DNA of 64,000 nt from Bacteroidales bacterium UBA5226 (GCA_002409325.1 DHUU01000017.1:1-64000), one strand, 5' to 3'; counted from the stretch's first letter, positions 8,780 through 19,583 are shown. Notes: generated from the sequence alone by a model not told the origin. Numbers and translations: made by a program.

Positions 8780-9835
8780 ATGAAGAAATATATTCTCACA
8801 ACTTTTGCCATGCTGTGTCTTTTTCCCGTTTGGGGACAGGAAACCAAACCGCGAATTACGATAATAGCAACCGGAGGGACCATAGCCGGAATAGCTCATA
8901 CACCTGCAGAGAATGCATATACTCCGGCTCAGCTGACCGTGGAAACTCTGATCAGGCAGATTCCCCAAATAACCGATAAAGCTTCTGTAAAGGGTATCCA
9001 GTTGTGCAATATTGCCAGCCAGCATATGACACCACGTATCTGGGTACATTTGGCATCGGTTGTAGATTCATTGTTCACCGGAGATCATTGTGACGGCATA
9101 GTAGTGACTCACGGAACCGACACCATGGAAGAAACGGCGTTCTTCCTGGATCTGGTCAATGCTCACCAAGATCCGGTAGTCTTAACAGGATCCATGAGAC
9201 CATCCAACAGTCCCGGAGCCGATGGCCCGGCAAATCTCTACAATGCGGTTTGCCTGGCGGCAGATACTGCAGCCCGGGGCAAAGGGGTTCTGGTGGTAAT
9301 GAATGATTATATTTTTTCTGCGTCCGGAGTAACAAAAACCCACACAGTAAACCCCCAGGCATTTGATAGTCCGGATCACGGGCCTTTGGGTGTGATTCGC
9401 GGAGGCATGGCTGCATTTTACAAGCCTTTGCCCGAGAAACAAATTGTTGATCATGGGTTTTCCATAAGGGAACTGGCCAATACGGATCTTCCCCGTGTTG
9501 ACATCGTTTTGTCCTATGCCGGTGCCACTTCCCTGCTTTTTGATGCGTTGGTTGAGTACGGGGCTGACGGTATTGTCATTGCCGGTGTCGGACACGGGAA
9601 TTACTCGTATCAGATCGAAAACTCGGCAAAACAGGCTGTTCAGAACGGGGTGGCTGTCGTACGGGCGACCAGGGTGCTGCAGGGCGGGGTTTCATCCGAC
9701 ACGGAAAATCCTTTCAGCGGACAGATAGTCAGCAGATCGCTTTCTCCTCAGAAAGCAAGGATTCTGCTAATGCTTGCTTTGACCGGATCCCGGGAGCCTG
9801 CCGAAATACAGCGAATGTTTGATCAATACCCCTGA
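8780..9835 (+). CDS. ansB: L-asparaginase, type II (exported)
   Basis: 351 residues. A signal peptide (1 to ~19, ending FPVWGQ) is followed by the catalytic elements of the asparaginase/glutaminase family: TGGTIAG (first catalytic Thr, ~31) and THGTDTMEET (second Thr-Asp pair, ~113), plus GSMRPSNSPGADGPANL. Hydrolyses asparagine to aspartate and ammonia, here probably in the periplasm. The start at 8780 is the only one that gives a proper signal peptide; an upstream TTG frame runs through the promoter. Ends 3 bp from the convergent DUF389 gene. The choice of ansB over ansA rests only on the signal peptide. Confidence 0.9.
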   Translation: MKKYILTTFAMLCLFPVWGQETKPRITIIATGGTIAGIAHTPAENAYTPAQLTVETLIRQIPQITDKASVKGIQLCNIASQHMTPRIWVHLASVVDSLFTGDHCDGIVVTHGTDTMEETAFFLDLVNAHQDPVVLTGSMRPSNSPGADGPANLYNAVCLAADTAARGKGVLVVMNDYIFSASGVTKTHTVNPQAFDSPDHGPLGVIRGGMAAFYKPLPEKQIVDHGFSIRELANTDLPRVDIVLSYAGATSLLFDALVEYGADGIVIAGVGHGNYSYQIENSAKQAVQNGVAVVRATRVLQGGVSSDTENPFSGQIVSRSLSPQKARILLMLALTGSREPAEIQRMFDQYP

Positions 9836-9838
9836 ATA

Positions 9839-11194
9839 CTACTCGGCAATTAAACGCAGTTTTTGCGTGTCTATGCGGGTTTTCAGCCATTCCGACATCA
9901 CATGCAGTTGTTCCGCAGGCGGAATGGAATCAAATTTTACTACGGCAATGGTCAGTGTGTCTTTTGCCTGATTGTCCATGGTGACATTAATTGCCTGTGA
10001 AATAGACAATTCACGTGCCGATGGGTAAAGCACGGTCAATTCTCCTATCAATTCACTACTTAATGCTTCATAGTACCGGTACTGGTCCAGATTGACACTG
10101 AGCGTATCTATGATCTCCTGTTGTGCACGTATGCGTTCTTCGCTTTTTTGATAAAAATCTTCCAGTATGGAAGAACGTATGGCATCCAGATCCACCCTTT
10201 CCTTACCGCCCTGTACCACTGTGAGCCGGGTGTCTTCCAACCTTCTGAACCCGTTCATCTGACTGCGGGCAACGGACAGGGCATCTTCGGGCACCTCCCG
10301 GCCAATAAGCATAAGGTCTATTGTTTTATTCTCATACGAAATATTACGGCTAATGATCTGGGTGTCTGGGAAAAGAAAACTGTTATCTATATACTGATTG
10401 GCCTCATTTTCGTAAATGGAGGAACGAACAATGTCAATGGTAAGCCAAAGGGCAGGGATCATGGTTATTACGACAATAGCCAAAATGGATTGTTTTACGG
10501 CCTGTTCCCGTTTCTTTTCACGAAACACTTTATGTTCGTAACCCCTTAAACGCGTCCCCACAAAGGTGGCAGAAACAATAAAAACCGTATTGATAAAATA
10601 CAAATAGAAAGCTCCCAGGAAAAACCGGAAATTACCTGTCGCAATCCCGAAACCCGCCGTACACAACGGAGGCATAAGTGCCGTGGCAATGGCAACACCC
10701 GGTATAACATTCCCCTTGTCTTTGGTTGACAGGGCAATAAACCCGGCCAGACCACCCACAAGGGCTATGAAAACATCGTATATGGTAGGGGACGTCCTGG
10801 CCAGTAATTCTGACTGAGGCTGGTCAAAGGGCGAGAGCGTAAAAAACAGGGCAGCTGTTATAATGCTGATCACGGTGGCTACAGTGTAACTTCTCAGGGA
10901 TTTTTTCAGCAATTCCAGATCGTTTATTCCCAGGGCCAGTCCCATCCCAATGAGCGGTCCCATTAGCGGGGAGATAAGCATGGCTCCTATGACGACTGCC
11001 GCCGAATTGATGTTTAGCCCCAGGGAAGCTATGAGTATGGCGAAGATCAGGATCCACAGGTTGGCTCCCTTAAATTCCACACCGCCCCGGATATTGGCGA
11101 TGGTCTCCAGTTCGTTTTCTTTATCTCTTCTCAGGTAAAAATAATACCGGATAAACCTGACAAAGGAAGGTTTGCGGCTTTTTTCGTTTCCCAT
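9839..11194 (-). CDS. DUF389 family membrane protein
   Basis: 451 residues. After a ~45-residue cytoplasmic start come about six TM segments with the family's conserved cores NSAAVVIGAMLISPLMGP and GVAIATALMPPLCTAGFG. Residues from ~260 form a soluble tail with a helical, Glu-rich stretch. The molecular function of DUF389 (TIGR00341) proteins is not established. It begins 22 bp after metG and is probably the last gene of the trpS-dnaG-metG transcript. Confidence 0.88.
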   Translation of the reverse strand: MGNEKSRKPSFVRFIRYYFYLRRDKENELETIANIRGGVEFKGANLWILIFAILIASLGLNINSAAVVIGAMLISPLMGPLIGMGLALGINDLELLKKSLRSYTVATVISIITAALFFTLSPFDQPQSELLARTSPTIYDVFIALVGGLAGFIALSTKDKGNVIPGVAIATALMPPLCTAGFGIATGNFRFFLGAFYLYFINTVFIVSATFVGTRLRGYEHKVFREKKREQAVKQSILAIVVITMIPALWLTIDIVRSSIYENEANQYIDNSFLFPDTQIISRNISYENKTIDLMLIGREVPEDALSVARSQMNGFRRLEDTRLTVVQGGKERVDLDAIRSSILEDFYQKSEERIRAQQEIIDTLSVNLDQYRYYEALSSELIGELTVLYPSARELSISQAINVTMDNQAKDTLTIAVVKFDSIPPAEQLHVMSEWLKTRIDTQKLRLIAE

Positions 11195-11216
11195 ATTATC
11201 ATTAAGAAAGAAAAAA

Positions 11217-13250
11217 CTAACCTATAACGGCTCCGTTACCGATTCCTTCCAAGGGAGAAACAAGCCGCATGGAACCATCCTGTTCCTTGGCCATCAGGAT
11301 CATCCCCTGTGATTCAACGCCCCGTATCTTACGGGGTAACAGGTTTGCCAGAATACAGATCTGCCGTCCGGTCATATCTTCAGGCCGGTAGTATTCTGCT
11401 ATGCCGGATACGATCACTCGTTGGTCCAGTCCCGTATCAATGGTCAGTTTGAGCAGTTTTTCCGTTTTGGGAACCCTTTCTGCCTGCAGTACGGTGGCTA
11501 CCCGGATGTCCATTTTTTCAAAATCGGCGTAGGTACATTCCGGAAGGGCCGGGGCGACATCCTTTTTAACAGGTTCGGGTTTTTTCAATTTTGCCACCTG
11601 GGTTTCTATGGTGGCATTGTCAATCTTGTCGAAAAGCAAAAAGGGCTGGTTCAGCCGGTGTCCCCCGGGCAACAGGGTTTCACGCGAAAGATCCTGCCAG
11701 GGCAGTGCTTGGGGCATATTCAGAATGTTTCTGAGTTTAGCAGTTGTAAAAGGCAGGAAGGGATCCAGCGCTACCGTCAGCCGAGCACAGAGCTGCAATG
11801 AAAAGTTCAGGATGGTTGCCACACGTTCCATATCAGTTTTAGCCACCTTCCAGGGCTCGGTATCGGCCAGGTATTTGTTTCCCAGACGGGCCAGGTTCAT
11901 AGCCTCCTTCAGGGCTTCCCTGAAACGGTAATGCTCCAGGTAGTCTTCCAGGGCCGAGGCCATCCCCGGAACAGACTGCATCACTTCCTGGTCATAAGCT
12001 GTCGGAGTACCGGCAGTGGGGACGAGCCCATTGAAATACTTGTGTGTAAGAACAACAGCCCGGTTCACAAAATTGCCCAGGATGGCCACCAGCTCATTGT
12101 TGTTGCGGGCCTGGAAATCCTTCCAGGTGAAGTCATTGTCCTTAGTCTCGGGCATTGTGGAACAAAGGGTGTAGCGTAAAACATCTTCTTTTCCCGGAAG
12201 CTCGTCCAGGTATTGGTGAAGCCACACGGCCCAGTTGCGTGAGGTGGAAATCTTTTCCCCCTCCAGATTCAGGAATTCATTGGCCGGTACATTTTCAGGG
12301 AGGATGTACCCTCCGTGGGCTTTGAGCATGGAGGGGAATACAATACAGTGAAAAACAATATTGTCTTTTCCTATGAAATGGACCATTTTGGTGTCCTTGT
12401 CTTTCCACCAGGTTTCCCAGGTATCGGGAAATAGTTCTATGGTATTGGATATATAGCCAATAGGTGCATCAAACCATACGTAGAGGACTTTCCCCTGTCC
12501 GCCCTCCACCGGGACAGGTACTCCCCAGTCCAGGTCACGGCTTACCGCTCTGGGTTGCAACCCGTTGTCCAGCCATGATTTGCACTGTCCGTAAACATTG
12601 GGTTTCCACTCTTTATGATCTTCCAGGATCCATTCCCTGAGCCAGGGTTCGTACTCGTCCAAAGGCAGGTACCAGTGTTTTGTCATTTTTTTCTCTGGAA
12701 TGCTTCCACTAATAGAAGAGCGGGGATTGATCAATTCGTCTGGAGAGAGGGTAGACCCGCATTTTTCACATTGGTCTCCGTAAGCATCGTTGTATGAGCA
12801 GCGGGGGCATGTTCCCACAATATACCGGTCGGCCAGGAATGTACTGGTTTCGGGGTCATAGAATTGTTCGGTCTCTTTTTCCAGGAGTTTTCCGCTGTCG
12901 TAGAGTTTTTTGAAAAACGCCGAGGCGGTTTTGTGGTGGATACTGGAGCTGGTTCTGGAATAAACATCAAAGGATATGCCCAGCCTTTGGAATGACTCTT
13001 TTATCTGGAAGTGATACTTGTCCACGATATCTTGTGGTGTCACCCCCTGTTGCCTGGCACGGATGGTAATGGGAACGCCGTGTTCATCGGATCCCCCCAC
13101 AAAACAGACGTCCCTGCCAGCAAGGCGCAGGTAACGCACATAAATATCGGCCGGGATATACACACCTGCAAGGTGTCCTATATGTATGGGACCGTTGGCA
13201 TAGGGCAAGGCAGATGTGACCAGATAACGCTTGAATTCTTTCTGCTTCAT
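11217..13250 (-). CDS. metG: Methionyl-tRNA synthetase
   Basis: 677 residues. Class I signatures: HIGH variant HIGH within [10 protein letters not shown] (~22), and a KMSKS variant EKISTSRNW (~335). A double CxxC zinc knuckle (CPRC..CEKC) lies at ~145-165. The C-terminal ~100 residues are a Trbp111/EMAP-II-type tRNA-binding domain ([18 protein letters not shown]), as in the dimeric bacterial enzymes. Start 18 bp after the dnaG stop. Confidence 0.97.
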   Translation of the reverse strand: MKQKEFKRYLVTSALPYANGPIHIGHLAGVYIPADIYVRYLRLAGRDVCFVGGSDEHGVPITIRARQQGVTPQDIVDKYHFQIKESFQRLGISFDVYSRTSSSIHHKTASAFFKKLYDSGKLLEKETEQFYDPETSTFLADRYIVGTCPRCSYNDAYGDQCEKCGSTLSPDELINPRSSISGSIPEKKMTKHWYLPLDEYEPWLREWILEDHKEWKPNVYGQCKSWLDNGLQPRAVSRDLDWGVPVPVEGGQGKVLYVWFDAPIGYISNTIELFPDTWETWWKDKDTKMVHFIGKDNIVFHCIVFPSMLKAHGGYILPENVPANEFLNLEGEKISTSRNWAVWLHQYLDELPGKEDVLRYTLCSTMPETKDNDFTWKDFQARNNNELVAILGNFVNRAVVLTHKYFNGLVPTAGTPTAYDQEVMQSVPGMASALEDYLEHYRFREALKEAMNLARLGNKYLADTEPWKVAKTDMERVATILNFSLQLCARLTVALDPFLPFTTAKLRNILNMPQALPWQDLSRETLLPGGHRLNQPFLLFDKIDNATIETQVAKLKKPEPVKKDVAPALPECTYADFEKMDIRVATVLQAERVPKTEKLLKLTIDTGLDQRVIVSGIAEYYRPEDMTGRQICILANLLPRKIRGVESQGMILMAKEQDGSMRLVSPLEGIGNGAVIG

Positions 13251-13268
13251 CGCAAAATTGTTTATTTA

Positions 13269-15191
13269 TTACAACCTGTTCAGCTCGCGGGCAAATGAAT
13301 TTCTTACATCCATCATGACCGTAAGTTCCTTCAGAATGGTTAGGATCTTATCTTCTTCGCCCAACTGTTGTGCCTGCCTTAGATCCCTTGTCAGGTCTGC
13401 GCAGGAGAGCGAAACTATTTTCAGTTTATATACCAGCAGCGTCTTTGTAACATTATCCTTCAACAGAGGCTCTTCCAGCGGCAGGCTCTCCCGTAATACC
13501 TTCAGGTTTATGTGATGTGGATTGCTTATCATATCCAACACTTGTTGTGATATCAGAGGATCCTCGTGATTGATGAAAAATCTCTTTCTTAAGGCGTCAT
13601 CTCCCGTCAGGGTTGTGTATAGGCGGAATATAGCCGCAAATAACGGGTCCTGAAATTCCAGATCGTCTTCTTCCATGGCCTTTTGAATAAACTCAGACAC
13701 GGTCACGTCTTCCAACATGGTTTGCCCGAATTTGATCAGGTAATAGAGAATGTCCTGCTCGCACCGTCGCAGTTCAACGCTTCCGGGCTTAAGTTCCGCT
13801 TCCTGCATGCTTTCTTCACCGGGGGGTAGGGGTGGGGGCGGTATGTAGTAAGAAGGGCGGTTTCCCCATTCAGTTCTTTTCTTCCGGATTTTGGCCACTT
13901 CCCTGGTAAGGATCATTTCTTCGATATCCAGATGCCGGCTGCATTCTTCAATGTAGACGGTCCTTGTTATGGCATCCGGAATAATGGCGATGCTTTCAAC
14001 CACTTCCCGTATGAGTGCCGATTTTTTAAGGGGATCCTTTATCTCATCGGCCATTAGGGCAATTTTGAAATGAATGAAATCGGTCTCGTTCTTTTCCAGA
14101 AAATCGAGTGTTTCCCTGGCGCTGTGGGAGCGGGCGAATGAATCGGGGTCTTCTCCCTGCGGGAACCTCACCACTTTGACCTGAAGCCCTTCTTCCAGCA
14201 ACATGTCTATTCCCCGGATGGAGGCTTTGATCCCGGCATCATCCCCGTCATAGAGAACGGTAACCTGCTGGGTGAAGCGCTTGATTAGCCTTATCTGGTC
14301 TGCCGTGAGCGAAGTACCCGACGAGGAAACCACATTCCTGATCCCCGCCTGGAACAGGGTAATGACATCTGTGTATCCTTCTACAAGGTAACATTTCTGA
14401 GTCTTGCTGATTTCCTGCTTTGCAAAATAGAGCCCGTACAAAGAACGGCTTTTGTTATAGATCTCACTTTCAGGGGAATTGAGGTACTTTGACACCTGTT
14501 TTTCGTTCCTGAGGGTCCTGCCTCCAAAACCGATCACCCTGCCGCTCAGAGAGTGGATGGGGAACATGACTCGGTCCTGGTAGCGGTCCGTAAGGGTTTC
14601 CGGTTTATTATCCCGTTCAGGATAGTAGATGGTTAGCCCGGTGGTCGTGAGCAGGTCCAGTTTGTATCCGGCAGCCAGGGCAGAACGGGTAAAAGTGTCT
14701 TTTGAGGCAGGGGCAAAACCTAGTTCAAAATGCCGGATAACGTATTCAGATAAGCCGCGTTCTCTGAGGTAACTCAGTCCGGCGTCCCGTCCTGCATGCT
14801 CCTCCCACAAATAATTGGAATAAAAATCCCTTGCGTAACCGTTGACTATCATCAGACTATCCCTTCGCAGCCGTGATTCGGCCTCCAGGGGGGTCTCCTC
14901 TTTCTCTTCCACAGGGATGTTGTATTTGTTCCCAAGAAATTTTAAGGCTTCTACATAGTTGAGTTGCTCGTGTTCCATTATAAACCGGACCACATTGCCG
15001 GCCTTGCCGCAACCAAAGCATTTAAAGATGCCTTTAGAGGGGGAAACGGAAAACGAAGGGGTTTTTTCGTTATGAAAAGGACAACAGGCCATATAATTGG
15101 CGCCCCGTCTTTTAAGGGTAACGTATTCGCCAATGACTGCTTCTATGGGAGCAGCTTCCAGGATACGCTCTATTATGGCCTGGCTTATCAT
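13269..15191 (-). CDS. dnaG: DNA primase
   Basis: 640 residues. The CHC2 zinc finger is intact (CPFHNEKTPSFSV...CFGCG, ~38-62), the TOPRIM core carries VEGYTDVITLFQAG (~270) and LYDGDDAG (~315), and a helicase-interaction-type C-terminus follows. Synthesises RNA primers at the replication fork. Its ATG overlaps the trpS stop by one base (TGATG), so translation is probably coupled. Confidence 0.97.
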   Translation of the reverse strand: MISQAIIERILEAAPIEAVIGEYVTLKRRGANYMACCPFHNEKTPSFSVSPSKGIFKCFGCGKAGNVVRFIMEHEQLNYVEALKFLGNKYNIPVEEKEETPLEAESRLRRDSLMIVNGYARDFYSNYLWEEHAGRDAGLSYLRERGLSEYVIRHFELGFAPASKDTFTRSALAAGYKLDLLTTTGLTIYYPERDNKPETLTDRYQDRVMFPIHSLSGRVIGFGGRTLRNEKQVSKYLNSPESEIYNKSRSLYGLYFAKQEISKTQKCYLVEGYTDVITLFQAGIRNVVSSSGTSLTADQIRLIKRFTQQVTVLYDGDDAGIKASIRGIDMLLEEGLQVKVVRFPQGEDPDSFARSHSARETLDFLEKNETDFIHFKIALMADEIKDPLKKSALIREVVESIAIIPDAITRTVYIEECSRHLDIEEMILTREVAKIRKKRTEWGNRPSYYIPPPPLPPGEESMQEAELKPGSVELRRCEQDILYYLIKFGQTMLEDVTVSEFIQKAMEEDDLEFQDPLFAAIFRLYTTLTGDDALRKRFFINHEDPLISQQVLDMISNPHHINLKVLRESLPLEEPLLKDNVTKTLLVYKLKIVSLSCADLTRDLRQAQQLGEEDKILTILKELTVMMDVRNSFARELNRL

Positions 15192-16180
15192 CAGAATGAT
15201 TTGAATCCGACCGCATTACGTACCAGTTCCATGGTGGCGCGTGCAGATGTACAGGCCTCATCAGTTCCTTTTTCAATAACGTACTTCAGATAGGGCCCGT
15301 TGTTAAAAATTTCCTCTATCCTTGCCTTAATAGGCAGTGTGTGCTTGCAGATATCGGCTGCTAGCTGTTTTTTAAGATCTCCGTAACGTATGGTGCAATT
15401 GTCGTATTGCTCACGGAAATACCTGAATACTTCAGGTTCGGACACAACGCCCAGGATTGTAAACAGATTAGCTACTCCGGGATTCATGGGACTTCCGGGT
15501 GCTACGGGCCCCGTGTCTGTAACGGCGCGCATTACTTTTTTTGTGATGGTCTTCTGGTCGTCAACCAGATAGATGCCGTTTTCTTCGCTCTTGCCCATTT
15601 TCCCGCTGCCGTCCAGGCCGGGGATCTTGACAAGGTTGCTACCGAAATTGTAAGCCTCGGGTTCCGGGAAAACCGGCACCTCGTATAATTTATTGAATCT
15701 TCTTGCCAGCAAACGGGTAATTTCCAGATGCTGTTCCTGGTCTTTTCCCACGGGGACCCAATCGGCGCGGTGGACCAGAATATCAGCGGCCATAAGCACC
15801 GGATAGGTAAGCAATCCGGCGTTGACATTATCCGGATTCAGGCGCACCTTGTCTTTGAAAGAAGTGGTGCGTTCCAGCTCTCCCTTATATGTGAGCATGT
15901 TGAGCAACACATACAATTCACTTACCTGGGGCACACTGCTTTGTATAAAAAGGGTGGATTTTTCCGGGTCCAGGCCAGAGGCCAGGTATTCGGAAAGAAT
16001 GGTTTTCACCCCGGAGTGGAAATCAACCGGTTTGGGATGTGTTGTCAGGGAATGAAGATCGGCAATAAAAAAATAGCATTTGGCCTGATGCTGCAACTGG
16101 ACAAAATTCCGGAGTGCCCCAAAATAATTACCCAGGTGCAGGTGGCCTGTGGAACGTATGCCGCTCAGAACTGTTTTCAT
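15191..16180 (-). CDS. trpS: Tryptophanyl-tRNA synthetase
   Basis: 329 residues; HIGH-like motif LHLGNYFGAL at ~13 and KMGKS (GKMGKSEENG, ~195). The start at 16180 (MKTVLSGIR) matches the normal N-terminus; the frame is open 15 nt further but that part overlaps nothing conserved. First gene of the trpS-dnaG-metG-DUF389 run, with a -7 box about 26 nt upstream, back to back with the aroA promoter. Confidence 0.96.
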   Translation of the reverse strand: MKTVLSGIRSTGHLHLGNYFGALRNFVQLQHQAKCYFFIADLHSLTTHPKPVDFHSGVKTILSEYLASGLDPEKSTLFIQSSVPQVSELYVLLNMLTYKGELERTTSFKDKVRLNPDNVNAGLLTYPVLMAADILVHRADWVPVGKDQEQHLEITRLLARRFNKLYEVPVFPEPEAYNFGSNLVKIPGLDGSGKMGKSEENGIYLVDDQKTITKKVMRAVTDTGPVAPGSPMNPGVANLFTILGVVSEPEVFRYFREQYDNCTIRYGDLKKQLAADICKHTLPIKARIEEIFNNGPYLKYVIEKGTDEACTSARATMELVRNAVGFKSF

Positions 16181-16206
16181 AAAGGAGAGATTCAAAATTC
16201 AGCTCA

Positions 16207-16214
16207 CAAAGTTA
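16207..16214 (-). promoter_or_regulatory. -7 box TAACTTTG for trpS operon
   Basis: Perfect TAnnTTTG on the minus strand, 26 nt before the trpS ATG. Confidence 0.6.
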
Positions 16215-16233
16215 GTCTTTTTTGGGTAAATGT

Positions 16234-16241
16234 TATCTTTG
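16234..16241 (+). promoter_or_regulatory. -7 box TATCTTTG for aroA
   Basis: Perfect TAnnTTTG. Only 6 nt separate its last G from the aroA ATG, so the transcript should have almost no 5' leader. Confidence 0.65.
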
Positions 16242-16247
16242 TAAACT

Positions 16248-17600
16248 ATGATAACCATTTCTAAAGGTCAGCTTAAAGGCAAAGTATCTTTGCCGCCATC
16301 AAAAAGCATGAGCATCAGGGTGTTAACGGCAATTTTTTTATCAGGCCGCGAAACGTTGCTCAAAGGGGCCTGGCCCAAAGACGGAACCCAGGTTTGTGAA
16401 GACGTACAGGCTGCTTACCGTGTGGTACGTTCTGTCGGATCGCAGTTTGCTAAAGAAGACATATGGCCCGACAAGGTCCCTCCTGCAAGGGATCATTCAA
16501 GAAGGCAGTTAGATTGCGGAGAATCGGCCCTGGCCCTGAGGATGTTTGCCCCTATCCTCGCCCTGTCGTCTTACATCTACTGCCTTCGAGGACGCACTAC
16601 CCTGATAACAAGGCCTGTAGATTTTGTCATTGAAGGATTGCGCGAACTGGGTTGCTGGTGTGAAAGTCTGAACACCCTTCCAACCCTTTCCATCATTGAA
16701 GACCTGAAAGAAACCGGACGCTGGGAACCACTCGACACCTCCCTGAGCCTGTCGCGTCCCATACTCCTGGTACAGGGTCCGCTCAGGGGCGGAAAATACC
16801 AGGTCAATGCCGGAGGCAGTTCCCAGTTTCTGAGCGGGCTGCTGATGGCCCTGCCTCTGGCCGGGAAAGATTCCATACTAGAAGTGGAGCACCTGGTAAG
16901 CCAACCATATATAGACCTCACACTGAATGTGATGGAGTCTTTTGGCGTCCGGGCTACACATGATAATTACAAAGTGTTCCATATCCCGGGAAGACAGACC
17001 TACCGCGCCCGCAAGATTGACATCGAGGGAGACTGGAGCGGGGGGGCGAATTTCATAGTCGGGGCAACCTTGTTCGGAGACCTTCGCATGGGACCTCTGT
17101 GGAAGAATAGTCTGCAGGCAGACAAGGCAATACTGGAAGCCGTCGGAAAAGCGGGTGGATCATGGGCATGGGGATCGTCCAACCAGTTGAAAGTATACAA
17201 GGCTAAGAATTTACAGGGTTTTACTTTTGATGCCCAGAAGTGTCCGGACCTGTTTCCGCCGCTGGTTGCACTGGCTGTACACTGCAAGGGTACTACAAGC
17301 ATTCACGGGATTGACCGGCTTTTCCACAAGGAATCCAACAGGGCCCTTGCGTTGCTGGAAGAATATTCAAAAGTAGGGGCCAATATCCGCGTGGAAGGGA
17401 ACAATATGGTCATCCAGGGAGGTGTTCTTGCCGGAGGGGCAAGGATTTCTGCCCGGGGAGACAACCGCATTGCCATGTCCCTGGCCATTGCAGCCCTTGG
17501 CGCGGAAAAGCCCATCGAGATAGAAGGCAAGCATACTGTAGCAAAATCTTTTCCCGATTTTTGGGAAGAATTGAATAAAGTTACAAAACCTATATCATGA
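16248..17600 (+). CDS. aroA: 3-phosphoshikimate 1-carboxyvinyltransferase (EPSP synthase)
   Basis: 450 residues. Recognisable but divergent: PPSKSMSIR (PEP/shikimate lysine, ~18), DCGESALALRMF (replacing DCGNSGT.R, ~90), NAGGSSQFLSGLL (~187), GDWSGGANF (~263), PDLFPPLVALA (catalytic Asp, ~330), KESNRA (~362), DNRIAMSLAI (~405) and KSFPDF at the end. Catalyses the sixth step of the shikimate pathway. Stop overlaps the aroC start as ATGA, consistent with consecutive steps made in one transcript. Confidence 0.93.
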   Translation: MITISKGQLKGKVSLPPSKSMSIRVLTAIFLSGRETLLKGAWPKDGTQVCEDVQAAYRVVRSVGSQFAKEDIWPDKVPPARDHSRRQLDCGESALALRMFAPILALSSYIYCLRGRTTLITRPVDFVIEGLRELGCWCESLNTLPTLSIIEDLKETGRWEPLDTSLSLSRPILLVQGPLRGGKYQVNAGGSSQFLSGLLMALPLAGKDSILEVEHLVSQPYIDLTLNVMESFGVRATHDNYKVFHIPGRQTYRARKIDIEGDWSGGANFIVGATLFGDLRMGPLWKNSLQADKAILEAVGKAGGSWAWGSSNQLKVYKAKNLQGFTFDAQKCPDLFPPLVALAVHCKGTTSIHGIDRLFHKESNRALALLEEYSKVGANIRVEGNNMVIQGGVLAGGARISARGDNRIAMSLAIAALGAEKPIEIEGKHTVAKSFPDFWEELNKVTKPIS

Positions 17601-18538
17601 ATGTTTTTGGAAGGAATTTCAGAGTTGCTGTTTACGGTGAATCACACGGACCCGAAGTTGGGGTGCTCATAGACGGAGTTCCTCCCGGGATCCTGCTTTC
17701 GGAGATAGATTTTCTGGAAGATATTGCACGCCGCAAAAGCGGCGCTCCGGGCACCACCAGGCGCAAGGAGGGCGACGAGCCCCTCATACGTAGCGGTGTT
17801 TACAGGGGATACACCTCGGGAAGTCCCCTGTGCATATCGTTTTTAAACAGGGATGCCCGTCCGCAGGATTACCTTACTGCAGAAGACAGCGATCCTGTGC
17901 GCAAACTGCCTTTCAGACCGGGAACGGCAGATTATACCGGGGATGTCAAGTTCAGGGGTTTTCAGGACCCCCGGGGTGGAGGGCATTTTTCCGGCAGACT
18001 GACACTGCCCCTTGTGGCTGCCGGGGTGGTTGCAAAGAAGATCCTGGAAGGCAAGTGTCCAAAACTGGCGATCACCGCTTTTCTGTCCCAGGTAGGGGGT
18101 GTCCCGGTGATCCGTAACAGGCCGCTTCCAAAGGAAGTGAACACCCTGCTTGCACAGGCAGTTGAAAGGGGTGATTCCCTGGGCGCCATTATCTCCTGTG
18201 AAGTCACCAAACTTCCTGCCGGTCTGGGTAACCCGTTTTTTGACTCGGTAGAGTCGCTGTTATCCCATGGAATTTTTTCCATCCCGGGGATCAAAGGCAT
18301 TACTTTTGGTCTGGGTTTTGACGAAGCCCTGCTTATGGGATCTCAGAATCCCCACATCGGGGGCATAGCCGGGGGCATTACAAACGGGGATATGGTCTCG
18401 TTCCAGGTAGCCATAAAACCTACACCCACGGTAGGAGGCAAAGGCAGGCATGATACCTGCTTTGCCCTCCGTGTTCCCGTAGTTATAGAAGCAGTAACTG
18501 CAATGGTCATTGCAGACCTGGTGATCACTGGCGCTTAA
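17597..18538 (+). CDS. aroC: Chorismate synthase, compact form
   Basis: 313 residues, against roughly 350-390 for most chorismate synthases. Ends of the fold are present: YGESHGPEVGVLIDGVPPGI at the start, FRPGTADYTG (~98), GGSQN-like GSQNPHIGGIAGGI (~252) and KGRHDTCFALRVPVVIEA (~285). The usual GGGRSSARET motif reads GGGHFSGRLT, a version I recall from clostridial enzymes, and the loops between GSQ and HIGG and before GRHD are shortened. Makes chorismate from EPSP using reduced FMN. Directly coupled to aroA, which supports the assignment. Confidence 0.9.
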   Translation: MNVFGRNFRVAVYGESHGPEVGVLIDGVPPGILLSEIDFLEDIARRKSGAPGTTRRKEGDEPLIRSGVYRGYTSGSPLCISFLNRDARPQDYLTAEDSDPVRKLPFRPGTADYTGDVKFRGFQDPRGGGHFSGRLTLPLVAAGVVAKKILEGKCPKLAITAFLSQVGGVPVIRNRPLPKEVNTLLAQAVERGDSLGAIISCEVTKLPAGLGNPFFDSVESLLSHGIFSIPGIKGITFGLGFDEALLMGSQNPHIGGIAGGITNGDMVSFQVAIKPTPTVGGKGRHDTCFALRVPVVIEAVTAMVIADLVITGA

Positions 18539-18545
18539 CGGATTG

Positions 18546-19583
18546 CTATTTTTGTTGCTGCAACGCAGCACGGACTTTGGACTCGATCTCCTCTTTGAGT
18601 TCCGGGTTGTCTTTAAGCATTTGTTTGACCGCATCGCGTCCCTGGCCAATCTTTGTTTCCCCGTAACTGAACCAGGACCCGCTTTTTTTGATGATCTCAA
18701 GTTCCACCCCGAGGTCAATAATTTCGCCAATGAGCGATATCCCTTCTCCAAAGATGATGTCAAACTCGGCTTTTTTAAAGGGTGGGGCCATTTTGTTCTT
18801 GACCACTTTTACCCGCACGTGGTTGCCCGTTGTATCTTCCCCGTCCTTGAGCTGGGTGGTGCGGCGCACATCAATGCGTACCGAAGCGTAAAACTTCAGG
18901 GCGTTCCCACCGGTGGTGGTTTCCGGGTTGCCAAACATGATGCCTATCTTTTCCCTGAGCTGGTTGATAAACACACAGGTGGTGTTGGTACGGCTGATAT
19001 TGGCGGTTAATTTTCTCAAGGCCTGTGACATCAGGCGGGCCTGGAGTCCCATTTTTGAATCTCCCATTTCCCCCTCTATCTCGGCTTTTGGAGTCAGGGC
19101 GGCAACCGAGTCAATGACCACAATGTCAATGGCTCCGGAGCGGATAAGGTGGTCTGCCACCTCCAGGGCCTGTTCTCCGTTGTCGGGCTGGGATATGAGC
19201 AGGGTATCCACGTTAACGCCCAGCTGTTGCGCATAATTGCGGTCAAAGGCGTGTTCTGCGTCAATAAAGGCTGCAATGCCACCCAGTTTTTGTGCTTCTG
19301 CGATGGCATGAATGGCTAAAGTGGTCTTCCCGCTTGATTCCGGGCCATAGATTTCAACTACACGGCCCCTTGGATAGCCGCCAATGCCCAGGGCATGGTC
19401 CAGACCAACGGATCCTGACGGTATAACCGAAACGTCCCATTTGGGCTGGTCTCCCAGTTTCATGATGGTTCCCTTCCCGAAATCCTTCTCAATCTTGTCC
19501 AGGGTTGCCTGGAGCGCTTTCATTTTTTCCTGACTGGCGGTTACTCCTCCCGCTTTTACTTCTTCTGCACTAACTTTTGCCAT
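18546..19583 (-). CDS. recA: Recombinase RecA
   Basis: 345 residues. Walker [10 protein letters not shown] (~75), the catalytic Glu region IDAEHAFD (~103), Walker [21 protein letters not shown] (~148) and loop L2 [20 protein letters not shown] (~204). The start at 19583 (MAKVSAEEV) is conventional; the frame upstream overlaps the promoter. Ends 7 bp from aroC. Divergent from rlmN-recX. Confidence 0.98.
   Translation of the reverse strand: MAKVSAEEVKAGGVTASQEKMKALQATLDKIEKDFGKGTIMKLGDQPKWDVSVIPSGSVGLDHALGIGGYPRGRVVEIYGPESSGKTTLAIHAIAEAQKLGGIAAFIDAEHAFDRNYAQQLGVNVDTLLISQPDNGEQALEVADHLIRSGAIDIVVIDSVAALTPKAEIEGEMGDSKMGLQARLMSQALRKLTANISRTNTTCVFINQLREKIGIMFGNPETTTGGNALKFYASVRIDVRRTTQLKDGEDTTGNHVRVKVVKNKMAPPFKKAEFDIIFGEGISLIGEIIDLGVELEIIKKSGSWFSYGETKIGQGRDAVKQMLKDNPELKEEIESKVRAALQQQK

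Noticed and set aside
15728..16264. 178-residue plus-strand ORF opposite trpS
   Set aside because: Antisense frame of a clear tRNA synthetase; runs across both divergent promoters.
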